In this document: piece by piece, positions 1 to 13,700 of the stretch
Position numbering within the stretch: position 1 is the stretch's first letter
How the letters are laid out: each line of letters begins with the position of its first letter
From: Dirofilaria immitis
Taxonomy: Eukaryota > Nematoda > Chromadorea > Rhabditida > Onchocercidae
Reading direction: 5' to 3'
DNA length: 64,000 bases
NCBI GenBank assembly: GCA_024305405.1
Contig: JAKNDB010000067.1
Coordinates: 1,134,001 to 1,198,000 of the forward strand
Made by a program: the position numbers and the translations under genes
Notes under the pieces: model-generated
What the model was told of the DNA's origin: nothing
What the model saw: only the letters and a program-made list of their open reading frames with translations
Database searches by the model: none

Positions 1-2970
1 AGTGATAAAAAAATAATAATGTGATTATATATATCATGGTGTAAGAAAATGATATTTATCAATTTTTAAATTGATAAATTTTATGATTGAGATCCAAAAT
101 TCCAATCAAGAACAAGTGATAAATTCTTTTAAACAACATAAAGATTTGATTCATTTTTTGCTTTCTTCTCTTTTTTTTACTTAATTTTTTTTCTTATCAT
201 ATTTCTTGATCTCGAATCGAATGAAAATGTTAATAGATGATGCAAAATAGGTGATAAAAAGTTCGTCTTACAATATTTGCACTTTTTCCCTCCTATCAAT
301 TTTATTCCTTGTTATCATTTTATCAGAAAAATTTCATCTTAATTTATAAATCCTGGATCGAAGTAGAAGCAACGCTAAAAACTTCAGATATCAATCTGAT
401 TTAATATAATAAAATAGCTATCAAATGTAATTAATTATCTTACCTTCCTCTAAATTAAAAGATTAAACAAATATTAGCAATAAGTAATTATCAGGAACTA
501 TTATGATAATCTTCATTAAACGATTGTTTAAAAAAAAATGGATGGAAAAAAAGATGAATTTAAATAGATCGATCGTTACTTATTTAAATTCAATAATTAC
601 AAGATTACAATCAAAGTTCATTTTCTAAATTCATAAAGTAAAACTTTGACTAATCTTTTTTCATATAATCTCGATAAATGATAAATGAAGATGATAAAAC
701 TAATAGGAAAATTTACACAATTAACAATTTTATTAAATTAATTTTTTTCTTCATCAAGGATCAGATAGAATTTAAAATTCCTAATCATTCATTGATAATT
801 GAGATACCAAAAATATGATTACCACTAAATGATCAGATAAAATATAAAATGAATTCCTAAATTAATTATATAACTAGTAATACTTCCAATCTTACAAAAC
901 GGAAACAAAAAAGATATCTTAAATGAATAGTTAAAAGAAGTTAGAAAGACCTAAAATTAATTCTAAATAATTATCATGTAGTAAAATTATAAAATGGATA
1001 ATAGAATAAATCAATTTCATGCATTAATTCATGAACAAAAAATCGAACAATTTGCATTTATTAATTAAAAAATTAATAATTATAATAGAAATATTTAAAT
1101 TAGTTAAAAATTGAAAGAGATATAAATGATTGTGCTGATATCACTAATTTAGTAAGTCCATTGGATTGAGAAAATATGTCGAATTTTCGTTATCATTAAA
1201 CTATGAAAGAGAAAATTGAATGAAAATGAAATGATCAGATCATTAAGAAAGGTAGAGATGGTTTTTTATGTCACTAGTGGTCATACAGTATCAAACAGAA
1301 TAAATTACTGTATTGGTCATACAGTATCAAACGAACAGTGATTTTTGAATCATTGAAAATATGCTGAAGATATAATTCATCAATATTTGATATTGGAAAT
1401 ATTTGTATTATTAGATATAATTAAATAATTTTATATTATAAAAAATGTTTTGATTTTTATTTTTTAAATAAATAAGAAATTATCTTATCATATTGAAAGA
1501 TATTGTTTGTTTCAAACATTGTAATTAATCAAATTTTTGACCTATAATCATCCTGTAGATCATAAGACATTGTTACTTGATATATCGTAAACTATTAATA
1601 TAAAACGGATAGTTACCAGTTGAGAAGTCACATTCATACACATTCATATATATATTCATACATATCTTGTTTTGATCCTACGACTTTATCCTAATCATAT
1701 ATTGAGCAAATTCAATTCAATAACTTCAAAATCGTTAAGTCTCAGATAATTTTCCTAAAATTAAAATAAAAAAATGAAACTATCGATTGTATTATTATCA
1801 ATATTTCTTCAATAAATTTACATATCATAGTTATCATCAATAAAATCTATCATAATAAAACTTTGTTACAAAATAAATTCAATTTCTTATTATCATAAAA
1901 TAAACTTATCACAACATTTGTATATTCAATTATACGATATATTTAAGTAATGAAAATTTTTCTCATTTGCTTCTTTTACTTTGTTTGAATAATTTGTGAT
2001 AAATTTTAAGATCAAAGTTTAATATTACAATGGCTATTTGACAAAGACGAAAAATTTCTTATGTATCCTCGGATAGCGCAACGTAACGATCGAAATCTTT
2101 TTCTTTAATCTCCTTCTCCTTTATTCTACTTTAATCTTACTACTTATCTAATCTTTTATTTATTTGTCTAAATATCTCAATCTTGATGATATATTCTCGT
2201 AAAAAAAAAAAAAAATTTAATTAATCGTTCCAACAATATATGTCTACTACATACATATAATAGTTTTTTTTTCTGTGAAAATTTTTAAAACTATCAATTC
2301 TTCTCCCTACTTTCTCATCCTAGTACATTTCCATCTTTCATTTCTTTCTATTCAAAAATTTCTTCATTATAAACTAGTTTTTTAGCAATCTTAAAAATTA
2401 TCGCAATAAAATCGCAATAAAATCGCATCCCATTATCGTCATTTATTATAGCTCTACGATTATCATTATTAATTGATTTTGTAAATTTTCATCGCAATAA
2501 TATATAAATATATATATATATATCTAATTATTATTATTATTAATAATAGTTAAAGCTACTGATATTTGAAATGTCTTTTCGAATGATCAAAGAACTGGTT
2601 CTTATGATATGATAGTAAGGTGTAATATTTATGTGTTAAATAATAAAAAAATTGATAAAATAGTTCTAATTTGAGAAAATACTGATAACAGGTGTATATA
2701 TATATATAACTAATTAACTAATTTTTTTGATAATCGTAGAGTAAATAGGTTTTTATTTTCTATACAAACATTAACACTAATTTTAAGTATGGTTTCGTTT
2801 TTTTTTTTTTTTTTTTTCTGAGCAAAACTATGCTAATATATATACGTAAATATGTGGAATGTAAGAGACAAATATTTTTAAGCCAAAATGAAAACAATGA
2901 AAATTGATAATATTTAAGCAAATATTAGTATAGCGAATATGATATGATGATTTTTCAAATCGGAAAAATT

Positions 2971-3076
2971 GATTATTATTAATTCGAGAGTAGGCATTAT
3001 TAATTCGAGAGTAAGCATTATTAATTCGAGAATGAGTATTATTAGTTCGAGAATGATTATTATTAATTCGAGTAAG
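2971..3076. repeat. 21-bp tandem repeat, about 5 copies
   Basis: Five imperfect copies of a 21-bp unit built on ATTATTAATTCGAGA. Because 21 is a multiple of three, the minus strand stays open and reads as a leucine/isoleucine-rich repeat, which is a by-product of the array and not a gene. Confidence 0.85.
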
Positions 3077-3478
3077 TAAGAGATTAATGAAGTAGGAAAT
3101 GGTTTGAATTCGTTTAATAATGTTCTTTTTAAAAATTTCAAATATTTGACCAATAAAGGAGCGTAATTTGGATAAACTTATTAGGAAAAAATTTCAACAT
3201 ATAACTTATCTTAAAGTTCAAAGTTCATACAAATGAATATGTTGACATAATGAAAAAGTAATATATAAATCAAATTTTTTTTTTTAATCAATATATTGAA
3301 AATAAACTAATAGCAATATCATATTTTAATCATTGAACACTATAAATAATCAGTATTTTTTAACATCATTTTATGTAATTTACAGTATGATCAAAGGCTT
3401 CAGAGAATTTTTCAATTTTAATTGATATCATTTTAATTGATAGCATTTTTTTTGAACGAAAAATAAAATGCACTACAA

Positions 3479-3545
3479 TATCATCATCATCATTGTCATT
3501 ATCATCATCATCATCATCATCATTATCATCATTATTATTATTATA
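3479..3545. repeat. ATC/ATT triplet microsatellite
   Basis: Run of ATC triplets with GTC and ATT interruptions. The minus strand reads as an Asp/Asn tract, a translation of the microsatellite only. Confidence 0.85.
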
Positions 3546-4858
3546 ATTTATCAATCAATCTGTATGATACTTATTGTGGGGGAGGGGAAAAAAAGAAAGA
3601 AACTGGTAGGACCATCAATTTAGGACCATCGATTTATATCAAAACAAATCAATCATTTCATCAACTTTTACAATCAACAGACAAACTGAACAAATTTATT
3701 GGCAATTTTTATGTTAGCAATTCAATTGTGAAAATTCAACTTATTTCACATCCATTGCTTGATATATCTTAAAAAAGATTTCTTTCTTTTTTTTTTTTTT
3801 TAATAATTCAATTCAAGGAAAATGGATCAAAATTAGTTGTAAAATGAATTCAAGAATTTTAAATATAAACTTCAGAAAAAAAAAAAAGAAAACACTTCAA
3901 ATTTTAATTTACTTTCTTCCTCCATCAAATTTTTATCATTCATTAATTTAGTCCCAAATTTCTATTCAATCAAATAATTGTTTATCATTCATTAATTTAG
4001 TTCCAAAGTTCTAATTAAAAATCAATTTAGTTGAGAAAAAGAAAAACAACACATATACAATGTAAACATGATGATAGAAATCATAATGATAAAAAATAAT
4101 AAATAGTAGCAAAATTAATATGAAATTTTTCTTTTCTCGATTTTGAAATTTAAAAAAATAATAAAAATGCTAGACATCTCTATAAATATATAATTGATAT
4201 ACTAATTTCATTTATAAATCACTATATTTATAAATCTATTTCAAATATTTAAAGCTGCTTTCATCTTTTCTTCAACAACTATTTTTGTTAAATAATAAAA
4301 ATACTAAATATTTATGATAGTTTTTTTTTGAAAAACAAAAATACATATCATAGACATATCATTTTGTTTATCAAGATTATTATATAAAACTGTTATCATT
4401 TAAATAATTTAAAAACTAAAAATATTTGTTAAAATATTAAGATAGATATATCATTTTGCTTATCAAATCAACTGTTATCATTTAAAAACTAAATTTGAAA
4501 AAGAATTTTCTAAACAAACGTATAATATAACGAAGAAGACGGAAAGGAAGAAGAAGAAGAAGGAGAAGAAGAAGAAGCAAATCATTGTAAAGATGAAAAG
4601 TTTTAATAAAATTTTAGTGATCAAAAACAATACAAAAAATAGAACTGAAAATTATTTAAATTATTAATAAAATATGCAAAGGAAAAAAAAGAAAGTTTTT
4701 AAATTTAAGAAAAGAAAAAAGAAAAAGATAAATTAAATAAAAGATATTTAAATTGTCACATTTTTCTTTTTTTTTTTTTGTTTTATTTTTTTGAGAAAAT
4801 TTTTCTTTTTTTTTTTTGGAATATTTTTAATATTTTATAAGAAAAATTTTTTATTGAT

Positions 4859-4905
4859 TTTTTTGATTTGATTTGATTTGATTTGATTTCATTTCATTTA
4901 AAATT
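4859..4905. repeat. GATTT pentanucleotide microsatellite
   Basis: Repeated TTGAT/TTTGA pentamers grading into TTTCA pentamers. No coding potential. Confidence 0.8.
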
Positions 4906-6563
4906 CATTCTATTTATTTAAGCTTCTAATTTTGTTTAACTATCTTTTATTGATTTTTTTTTATTAAATAAATATTTTTAAAAATTAAATAAAACTTTTA
5001 CCATTTGCATTTCGTTTAATTGTCGACATTGAACGTTATCCAAATCTGAGTATTGATTAATTAATATAGATATTATCAAAATTCAATTAAATTTTTACTA
5101 ATTATCGTCTATAAATGAAATATTGATAATTGGAGAAATTATTCCCTCCTGTTATCGTGATAATTCGAAAATTCGAACTTATTATGATGAAATGGAACGA
5201 TGAAGTTGTAATACAGGTTTGTAATTATATGTTTTAAATATTTATAAGGAGGAGTATAAATTGTTTGCTCTTCGATGTGTTCTTTAAGAGTAAACAACAA
5301 TAGGAAAAAAATTACGGCCAACGTAAATAACGCGAAAACTTTAAAAATTTTTCATTCCCTAAATTTCATTACAATTAACCGTAAATTTTAACAGAAACTA
5401 TCAATTTGCATCAACAGCTCAAAGTTTTAAATTACAATGAAATTATCATGATAGTGATAAGAATATTTTACCTAATTTTGAAAATTATAATATTAATACG
5501 AAATGTTTATTTCATATTCTACAGCAGTAGTAGTAATAATATTGTTTGAATTTAGATTTTAAATTTTATACGAATTTTTTTTTTATTATCTAAATTTTTA
5601 TATAATCAAAATAAATTTGTTATTAAAATAAACCATTAGTTTTTCAGGTATCTTTTTTCTTCTTTTTTTTTTTTAAACAAACCTAGCTATTAAATAAACA
5701 AAATCGATTGATCAATTTTAGTTCAAATTTGTCAACAAATCAATTTTCTATATTATGCCAATTATTTTCTTTTTTTTCTTCCTTTTTTCAATGTTTTCAA
5801 AAGCCGATTATTTTTTTTGGAAAAAATTGAAATGTGCTATTTTATATATATGATAGAAATATATTACCAAATAGCACAATTTATTTTTATAAAAATCCGA
5901 AAATCATAATTTTGGATCTTTTTTTTGCCTTTTATTATGTATGCATAATTGAAAATAAAATTATTATCAAAAAAAAAAGAAAAAATTTCAATCTAATCCA
6001 TTTCTTGAAATTTCTATTCTCGAACACTTTAGAAAATATATCACAAGGTATAGATAACAAGAGTTTTATAATTATCAATATTTAAAATGTTGCAAGTCGA
6101 ATCCATTTCAATTGGCATTTCAAATAATTTTCTATGAAACGTATACTTTTGATATGTTACTTTAGCGTATAATATAGAATTACAAGAAGAATGAGAGATT
6201 TTCTATTTAAATTATTATCATTTTAATTTAGTCCAAATTTAAATATTTTCGATAGAAAATTTTGATATTTTGAACTTTGCATCAGATTGATTTTTCTGTA
6301 AATTTTGCTAATACATAGAATTACTCCTAATATCAAAAAAACTTCATATTTTTTTTATTATAAAATAAGATTACAAATATATAGAATATAATAAAATAAA
6401 ATGAAACAAAAGGAAAGTTTATATTATAAAGGAAAACAATTCAACTTAACTTGATTAATAATATTGACAATAGAAGATAGTTTTGCATATTCAGTAAAAG
6501 AACTACAAGTTTCAAGCAAAACACTATCGAAAATATTACTAAGTAAACATTTTACTTACATAG

Positions 6564-6639
6564 ATGTTGTTGTCGAATGTCAAGTACAAACATCTAAATT
6601 TATGTTGTTGTCGAATGTCAAGTACAAACATCTAAATTT
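6564..6639. repeat. 38-bp exact tandem duplication
   Basis: Two directly abutting copies (6564-6601 and 6602-6639) of a 38-bp sequence beginning ATGTTGTTGTCGAATGTC. No mismatch was seen by eye, so the duplication is probably recent. A short open frame spans it, but it shows no recognisable protein. Confidence 0.85.
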
Positions 6640-7252
6640 ATACATTTATAATCGACTGATTTTGAGAATTTCAGAATAAAACGAGTTATTTGCTTATTGA
6701 AGTAATACAATGACTCAATAAAAAAACAGCGATATTCAAAAATTCGACAATATCATTAATCAAAATTGTAATCTCTCTCTTTTTTGTAACTTTAGTTTCT
6801 AAAATTAGGTAAATGATAACACACAAAAAAGAAAAAATACACGCAAAGAGAAAATTTCACCGTAATTCATTAAGGCAGCTCAGAAATCCTTGATATTTGC
6901 AAAGGACAATTGATTTATTTCCGAAATTAATTCATTCTCATATTCTGATCTATGAGTTTTTAGGAAATTTCTTTTTCTAGAAAAATTATATATTGAGAAA
7001 TCTAAAAATGCATGTGTCACTGAAACAATCAAAAGGCTTTATGTTCATTTAGAAAGCTTTCTTTCAAACATCTGCTCTTTTCTTCACTTAAAAGGACATT
7101 CCAATAAAAAAAAATAAACCCGCATTTTAATTTGAAACACAACAATCGAAGAACATAATGTGGAAAGGAAATTGACTGTTATGCAACAATTCTGTATTAA
7201 TGTAGTTATCATAATCTTAGGAGAAAAATAATTCCAACAACACTTGTACTTC

Positions 7253-9036
7253 TTAAACAAAAAGTTTTTTCTTCGTAATTTTGCCAAAAAGAAATACGAT
7301 CATTGCCAGCCCAGTAAGTTGTACAATAACTGCTAAATTGAATACTTCAGAAATGTCTTTCAAATCACTGAGAATGCTTCCAGCCTGCACACACAGAAAA
7401 TTGTATGGAATTAAGCCTAAAATTACATTTTGAAATCAAAAATTAATATCCTCAGCCTACGAAGAGCACTTAAATTAGAATGTTTCTTTTGTTAAGAAGC
7501 ATTAAAAAATTCAATATAAGTCCGAAAACAAGCATACACTTGTATTCTTCTAATAACAACAGTTAAATTAAATGGAACAGAACTACTGACCAATGAAGGT
7601 GGATAAAGCGAAATTGTTCAATGGAATGTTTACAAGCGGTAAGCAAACATTTAACAACCAGTGTGGTGTAAATGGAAATAATCGAGCACATAATAAAAAG
7701 CTAAACATTCTATACTTATGCTCAGCAACCTGAAAAATTTTTTGCGACAATTCATTTAGCCCATTATAACTTCTACTATCCATTTAATAATTTAACAAGT
7801 GTCTTTTTCTTTAAATAAATAAATAAATTTCTTAAAAAACCATCCCATGAGCAAATCCTCAAATTGATAAGATATCATTGGCTCCATAATTAAATAACAT
7901 ACCAAGTATATATTACGTCCTCTTGATCATTTTGAAACTACGAATGATAAATTGTATGCTTACAGTTTCGTACATAAATTTTTGTCAACAAATATTCCAA
8001 ATAAATAACTGTCAATTTCTAATCATTAGTTTTATGACAAAACTATAATGAATCTAAAGCTCACTTCATATCTGAGCCGTTGCAACTGATAATTGAAGAA
8101 ATATTCAACGATAGGTCTTGCAAACCATAAACTTAACAGATAGCAGCATGAGGCACCTATAGCAGTCAACGGGCATACTAAAAGCAATGCTTTCCAAGAA
8201 CCAAACAACGCTCCTGCTAACACATTCTAAAAATATTTTCGTTTAATATTAAATATGGTATCTTGTTATAGGAAAAAAATTTAGCATCTTTTTTATAGGA
8301 AAAAAATACCTGAGCTGTTGTAATTAATAATTGAAGAAATATTTAAATAACAGTTTTTGTAAACCATAAACTGGAATATACGGAGAATTTTAGTTTTACA
8401 AATAATAATTAATTCATATAGGAGCAATATGATGTCGAGAATTAAACAACATCATATAGTTAATTAATAGCTCGAATAATTTATACTGTCAAACTAAATC
8501 ATTAAATCTTTAAAAAAATACCATAATAAATGATCCAGGAATAGCAAATGATTGTTTGTACAAATATACAAGGCTGAACAATAGCAGAAGATAGGCAAAA
8601 TGTTTTCCCTGAAAAAACAACAATTGATTTTTAATATGCTACTCGTTTTCAAGTTATCATTAACTTATATATCATATATGAAGCGGGTAACTGATATCAG
8701 AAAAGTTTCGAAAACAGAAGATTAAAGAGTTGAAAGCGTTGATAATTTCGGATTCATTTAGAAACAATATCGGTTATACAGGATAACCTTCAAATTAAAT
8801 GAAATTCAATAAAGCACTGCTACTAATTAATTTTAAGTTTTAGAATAGTACTACTAACCTGTATTTATTGAAATAGTTGACAAGAATGTTTAAATCGGCA
8901 ATGGTTCTTGGAAAATACGTGTTAGGCTTATTATCAGTTATGGAAGGAAAAATTCAGGTCTTAAGCTCCATGTAAATATTAATATAAGAGTCGATGTGAT
9001 GAAGATAATCAAAAAACCGGCGAAATATCGAAGCAT
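7253..9036 (-). CDS. TMEM41A: TMEM41A-like VTT-domain (DedA/SNARE-associated) membrane protein
   Basis: Five exons on the minus strand: 9036-8859, 8608-8522, 8226-8065, 7729-7591, 7416-7253 (TAA), giving about 245 residues against roughly 264 in human TMEM41A. Exon 1 starts with Met and an N-terminal hydrophobic segment. The family core follows: FAIPGSFIMNVLAGALFG, GASCCYLLS, ARLFPFTPHWLLN and GLIPYNFLCVQAGSIL, with a short Lys-rich C-terminus. TMEM41 and VMP1 proteins are ER multipass membrane proteins with phospholipid scramblase activity; that role is inferred here from family. Exon 1 carries a one-base break at the five-A run 8948-8952: one more A restores frame from RPEFF into the conserved TYFP segment. 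The exon 1 donor is uncertain, because the strong CAG/GTTAGT site is out of phase with exon 2, while a weaker GTAGTA four bases further on is in phase. Intron 2 holds a decayed copy of part of exon 3. Confidence 0.88.
8310..8372 (-). pseudogene. Decayed partial copy of TMEM41A exon 3
   Basis: This 63-bp stretch in intron 2 matches exon 3 positions 8072-8133 along its whole length, with scattered substitutions and one indel; both end in the same CATAAACT on the plus strand. It lies about 240 bp upstream of the real exon in transcript sense, in the same orientation. It has lost the reading frame and has no obvious splice sites, so it looks like a failed local exon duplication. Confidence 0.75.
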
Positions 9037-10733
9037 CAATTCAAGAACTTCAAATGAAGATAAAACAAGCAAAAATTAAGCATTGTGATAAATCATCTCG
9101 ACCTGCGTTAATCTACCCCCAACCATATTATATCTGTTGAAAACCGCAGTCAAGATAGATCACTTTGATTGAAAATCACTAACTTCACACTCCACTAAAT
9201 TGATCAATTAATATCTCCAACACATCCTGTGCTGTCGTCGAGAAGAATAATCATTTATTTTCATTTGATCTTAAATCTTCATTCAGCATCGCTTATCATT
9301 TTCAACATCAATTTTTCCCTTTCTTAGAACTCTAAATCTCTTCTCTTTTCATTGAATATGTATGGAGAATGATAAACATTTAAATTAGCAAGTCAAAATC
9401 AAAAAAGAAACAAATTTTTTTTTCTAAAAAAAAAACGAACTTAAAAATGCTTTTAATTACGATTTATAACTTGCAATTTGTAACCAATTTTTGGCAAAAA
9501 GTTTTCAATAAAATTGAGATAATAAAATTTTCATAAATTTATCAAAACTATTTATTGCTGCTTTGATTAAATTAGTTTCTTAAAAACAAATCCAATTCAA
9601 AGCATATACTAGATGAACATTTTTCGAAAATATGTACAAAATTATGAAAAGAAATATAAAAACATATAAAAAAATTCTACAAAAAAAAAAAAAAAAAAAA
9701 GAGACTATTTTTATAGCACGATGAAATAAGTGAAATCTAAAACTATTAATCAAAAAGTGATTTCAGCTTTGTATTAATTCGACCGCTTTATTGAAGGATT
9801 GAAATCAGTGCATAAGTTAGTTAAAGTTAAAAGGTCAAGGCTAAAAAGGTCAGTTAGAGGAAAAAAAAGATGGCAAATGAATTCAAGAAATAAGAATAAT
9901 CATTCTTTCAATGCTTCTTTTTTTCTCACAAATTATCTCCTTTAAGCTAGTCAAATTAATCGTTATATAACAAAATGTCCTAAATATATTAATACAAAGA
10001 AGAAAAAACGCGGAGCTGATTTGAAGAAATGAAGATTAAAGTTAATTCTTAACAATTTTAAATCAGAAAAAGATTTGTGATAATTTAATAACCGGGTTAT
10101 CATAATATGAAATGGATAAACAATATCATTTGTAAATGGATTAAATATAGCGCACCAGTTAAGATAAACTGTCAACTTAGAACTTCAAAATTCAGCGAGA
10201 TAAGATTAATTGGCAAAGAATATAATAATTATAATTAAGGCGATTATGGCTGCAAAAAAAGTACGATGTAATAATTAATGGATATATTGAACAAAATGAA
10301 ATCATACTTGGATTCCGTATACAATTAATTTAATGATGAATATTAGAAGAACAAAATACTAAACTATTAAAAATACTCGAATCTACTTTCAATTTAAAAG
10401 AAAAAAAGCCTAGCAGGCTCTTGTGATGTAATATGATTCATGTAATTGAAGTTGTGAAGATTATTGGCTATCACTAAGAATCAAAATTATAAAACTTTCA
10501 TATCACACTATTCCTTCAATCAACCTATTTGAAGAAGTTTGCGCTTAACAACAACCTAATGAAATGAATTATTCAATAAAAATTTAGTCAATCACTCTTG
10601 ATATGAAATCGCAAGTTATAGATTCGATCCAATAAAGTAGAAATTAGGAGATAAGATATCAGATTGTGCATAAAACATTGCTAATAATTCACTAAAATCA
10701 TTGCAGTACACTTCAAGACAAATTAATTAACAT
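9037..10733. other. Intergenic region between TMEM41A and SLC4
   Basis: 1.7 kb between two genes on the same (minus) strand. It should contain the TMEM41A promoter and 5' UTR and the SLC4 3' UTR. No exon, RNA gene or strong repeat was found. Poly-A/T runs are near 9416-9432 and 9680-9700. The spacing is large for a nematode operon. Confidence 0.55.
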
Positions 10734-13700
10734 CTACATTTTAGTTTCTGATTTCTGATTATCCAATAACGGTGTCTCCTCGTTATTTGATTGTACGTTG
10801 GAGTCCGTTGATGGTGGTTTAGTAACCCGTATAATTATTGCATCGTCATCTTCAGTGTCATCCGGAAGCTTCATTTCTGGCGATGATCTACAAATTCTTG
10901 AAATATTTCTTCAAATTTTCCAAAAGCTCACATAGATTTATTTTTTGCAGCATATTCAATGTATTTTTAGCAGCAATATTTATCAATAACAACAATAAAA
11001 TCTATTAAATACTTGACATTTCACTAATCTAATATAAATATAAGACAATACACACTGTATTATCAATTTAAAAATATGTAAATTTAGAAAATTATTACAT
11101 TAATAAAGTTTTACCCTAGATTATTCACCATGGACATGCTAATTGTGAATCCAAGTGGAAGAGAGACTTCTCCTTAGCCTTTTATTTAACAACTGTACCT
11201 TCCAATAATTGCTAATCTATGAATAGAAGAGAAAATAAGAGCTAACTAGCATTACATGTGTCCTTCAACCTTCCTAATCCTTTAAAGTGGATTAACTTAA
11301 AACCATATGAATAATGTGCATGGATTTAGGCACTAGAAGAGGTAAATTAATCAATCTCGTAACTTATATTTGATTTTAAATTGCAATATAGAAACATCAG
11401 GAGCCCTTTAAAAATGAACATTCGGTTGTCCAAATGACCGCTAATGTTCACCTAGTCTGCAAAGTATTTCGTGATCATTTCATATTTTGTGATTTCTTTT
11501 GATAGACTATTTTATGAGGGCAGTGTCAGCATGTAATGCATATCTTTATACAAAGAGCATTTACAGAATAATTAAATAATTCAAAAAGAAAAAAATTTTA
11601 TTGATAAAAGTTTCTCGTAATGAATTCTCAAATGATAATTTGAGAAGATCTGTCTTTTTCAGAAAATTAAATATATTTTTGAAAATTATCAACGATACGT
11701 CACATCATAATATCATCGTTATTCCTTTGATTTTTTCTCAACATAATGAAATATATATTGTATGTAAGCTTTTAATTTTCTATTGTTAACTTCATGGAAT
11801 ATGTAACTTACGTTGTATTTGTGGAGGACAATCGATTCGTCCCCAAAGTAATATGCTTCCACATTCCAGTTTTATTTACTTCATTGGAAATATTCATATT
11901 GTGGATATTATGCGAAGGCTCTTGGATTGCTGCCAAAGGAATCTTGATTATTTCTCCACTTGCTGTTGGAATATGCAAATGTGCTTCCGTTTTCACGGCA
12001 TGTATCGTCCCTTGATTCTCTTCTAAGTCTATATCGAATTCTTCCTGAAATAACGTCACTTGAACATAATATATCGATCATTTAAATTATTTCCATGATA
12101 TCTTAGAGCATCTTTCTAAAAAAAAATCTTTCATTTAAAAAGATATCTCAAATATCCGAACATCGCAAATTATACAGAAAAAAATTAGAAATCATAATGT
12201 AAATCAATGAATGTACCACTGCACTCTTTTTCTCTTCATATCTTCCTTCTTTCTTAAATGGAAATCAGGCATCTTATCATCCAGATAACGCAAATCTTTT
12301 TCTGTGAAGAACTTTTCCATAACTTTGCGAACAGCAACCATTACTACCAACTGAAAAATGAGCTGGCGGCATTATTATAAAAACTTGAATTTTCATTAAA
12401 TTACTAATCCAAATTTTTTCAATGAAAACCAGCTCTTGCAAATATTTTTTTGTAACAAATTCTTTTACAATAACTCAATCCTGCAAGAAAGATCCGAATT
12501 ATTATGTCCCCTCGTAATGAATATTTATTTTTAAGTTAATTAGTCTATGATATCATGGCAACATAACCATTCTAGCAATTAATAAGATTGAATAAATATG
12601 AAGCACAATATTTATGCAGAATAAATTTAAATGAAAGATAACGAACGGCATACCATGATTGGGAAGGCAATAGAAGTTCGCTTGATAGATTTGACAATCC
12701 ATAAAACTACAAGACAGGCTACTTGACAAAATGTAAACTTATGAATTACCGATATTGGCACATGTCGAATGTAAATCGTATCTGGCTGGTATCTGAAATT
12801 GATGACTGGTTAAATCTAAACTGCTGAAAGATATAAACGGAATTGAGCCAAAACTAATTATCCGATTGCTGTTAAAATCAGAATCAGATGATTTAATTAC
12901 GCATATACAGTCCAGCAGAAAATGACTAAAGCTCTGATGACGGCATAAATGAAGCTTGGATTTGGAAAACAATTACATATTTGAATTATGAGGTAATCAG
13001 AAAGATCGCGATGTAATGTTCTGTGATATAACTAGTGATGGTATTGCTCAGAATTTACTAGAAGTTTTTAGGACTTAGACTTACTGCAGATAATTTCAAT
13101 AGATAATGCTTATTTGTTAAATATAAGAAAAACAAATCTAATATCGGACAAGGAAAAAGTTCAGAAACCTCAAGAAATAAACCTTGAAGAAAAAAAAAGG
13201 CTTTAAAAAATGGTTCTAAAACAAACTTCATTGGCATTAGTAATAGAAGAATTCTATCGAAGAGTTGTATTCCTCCAAGCGCAGCAATACCCATGTACAA
13301 AAATACACCATATAAGACAGGCATTGGTATATGGCTCAAGACATTTGTCATTAGTACCGAACAGCCAATAAATATAAAAGTGATAATACCAGTTACTCGT
13401 TGTTCCCTAAAATTTTTGATATTCGAACAACTTTTAATAAAAAAAAACAGTACTTTTAAAGTATTATTCAACCTAAAATTATATATAAAACATTTGAAAT
13501 AATCGAATTCCTACACTCGAAAGCACTAAATTATAGGCATTCATCAATTATTCAATGAAATATCTTTTTTTTTATTGTTTCGTTGCTGTTTTAAAAGAAT
13601 CTACGTCAAATTATTTGTTTTAATCTTCCACTTATTAATGTTTTCGACGGTCTAAAACTTCTGAATCTATTGCTAACTGACAGAAATATCTTCTGCTTCT

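Larger units (their letters stand above)
1..7252. other. Gene-free AT-rich region
   Basis: No exon could be recognised on either strand. Open frames here are short, low complexity and start in homopolymers or repeats. The stretch holds poly-A/T runs, a short AT dinucleotide tract near 2505-2522, GAA triplets near 4548-4577 and the small tandem repeats listed separately. The last few hundred bases before 7253 would contain the 3' UTR of the minus-strand TMEM41A-like gene. A diverged exon or non-coding RNA could still be hidden. Confidence 0.6.

Noticed and set aside
2914..3153. 79-residue Leu/Ile-rich minus-strand frame
   Set aside because: Mostly the 21-bp tandem repeat read in frame.
6464..6679. 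71-residue plus-strand frame
   Set aside because: Has no ATG at its start, spans the 38-bp tandem duplication and resembles no family.
11107..11172. A minus-strand frame reading [19 protein letters not shown] in SLC4 intron 20, with a possible donor, as a cassette exon
   Set aside because: Exon 20 joins exon 21 (10887) perfectly in phase without it, and every acceptor available for the cassette enters a frame that stops after about 11 residues.
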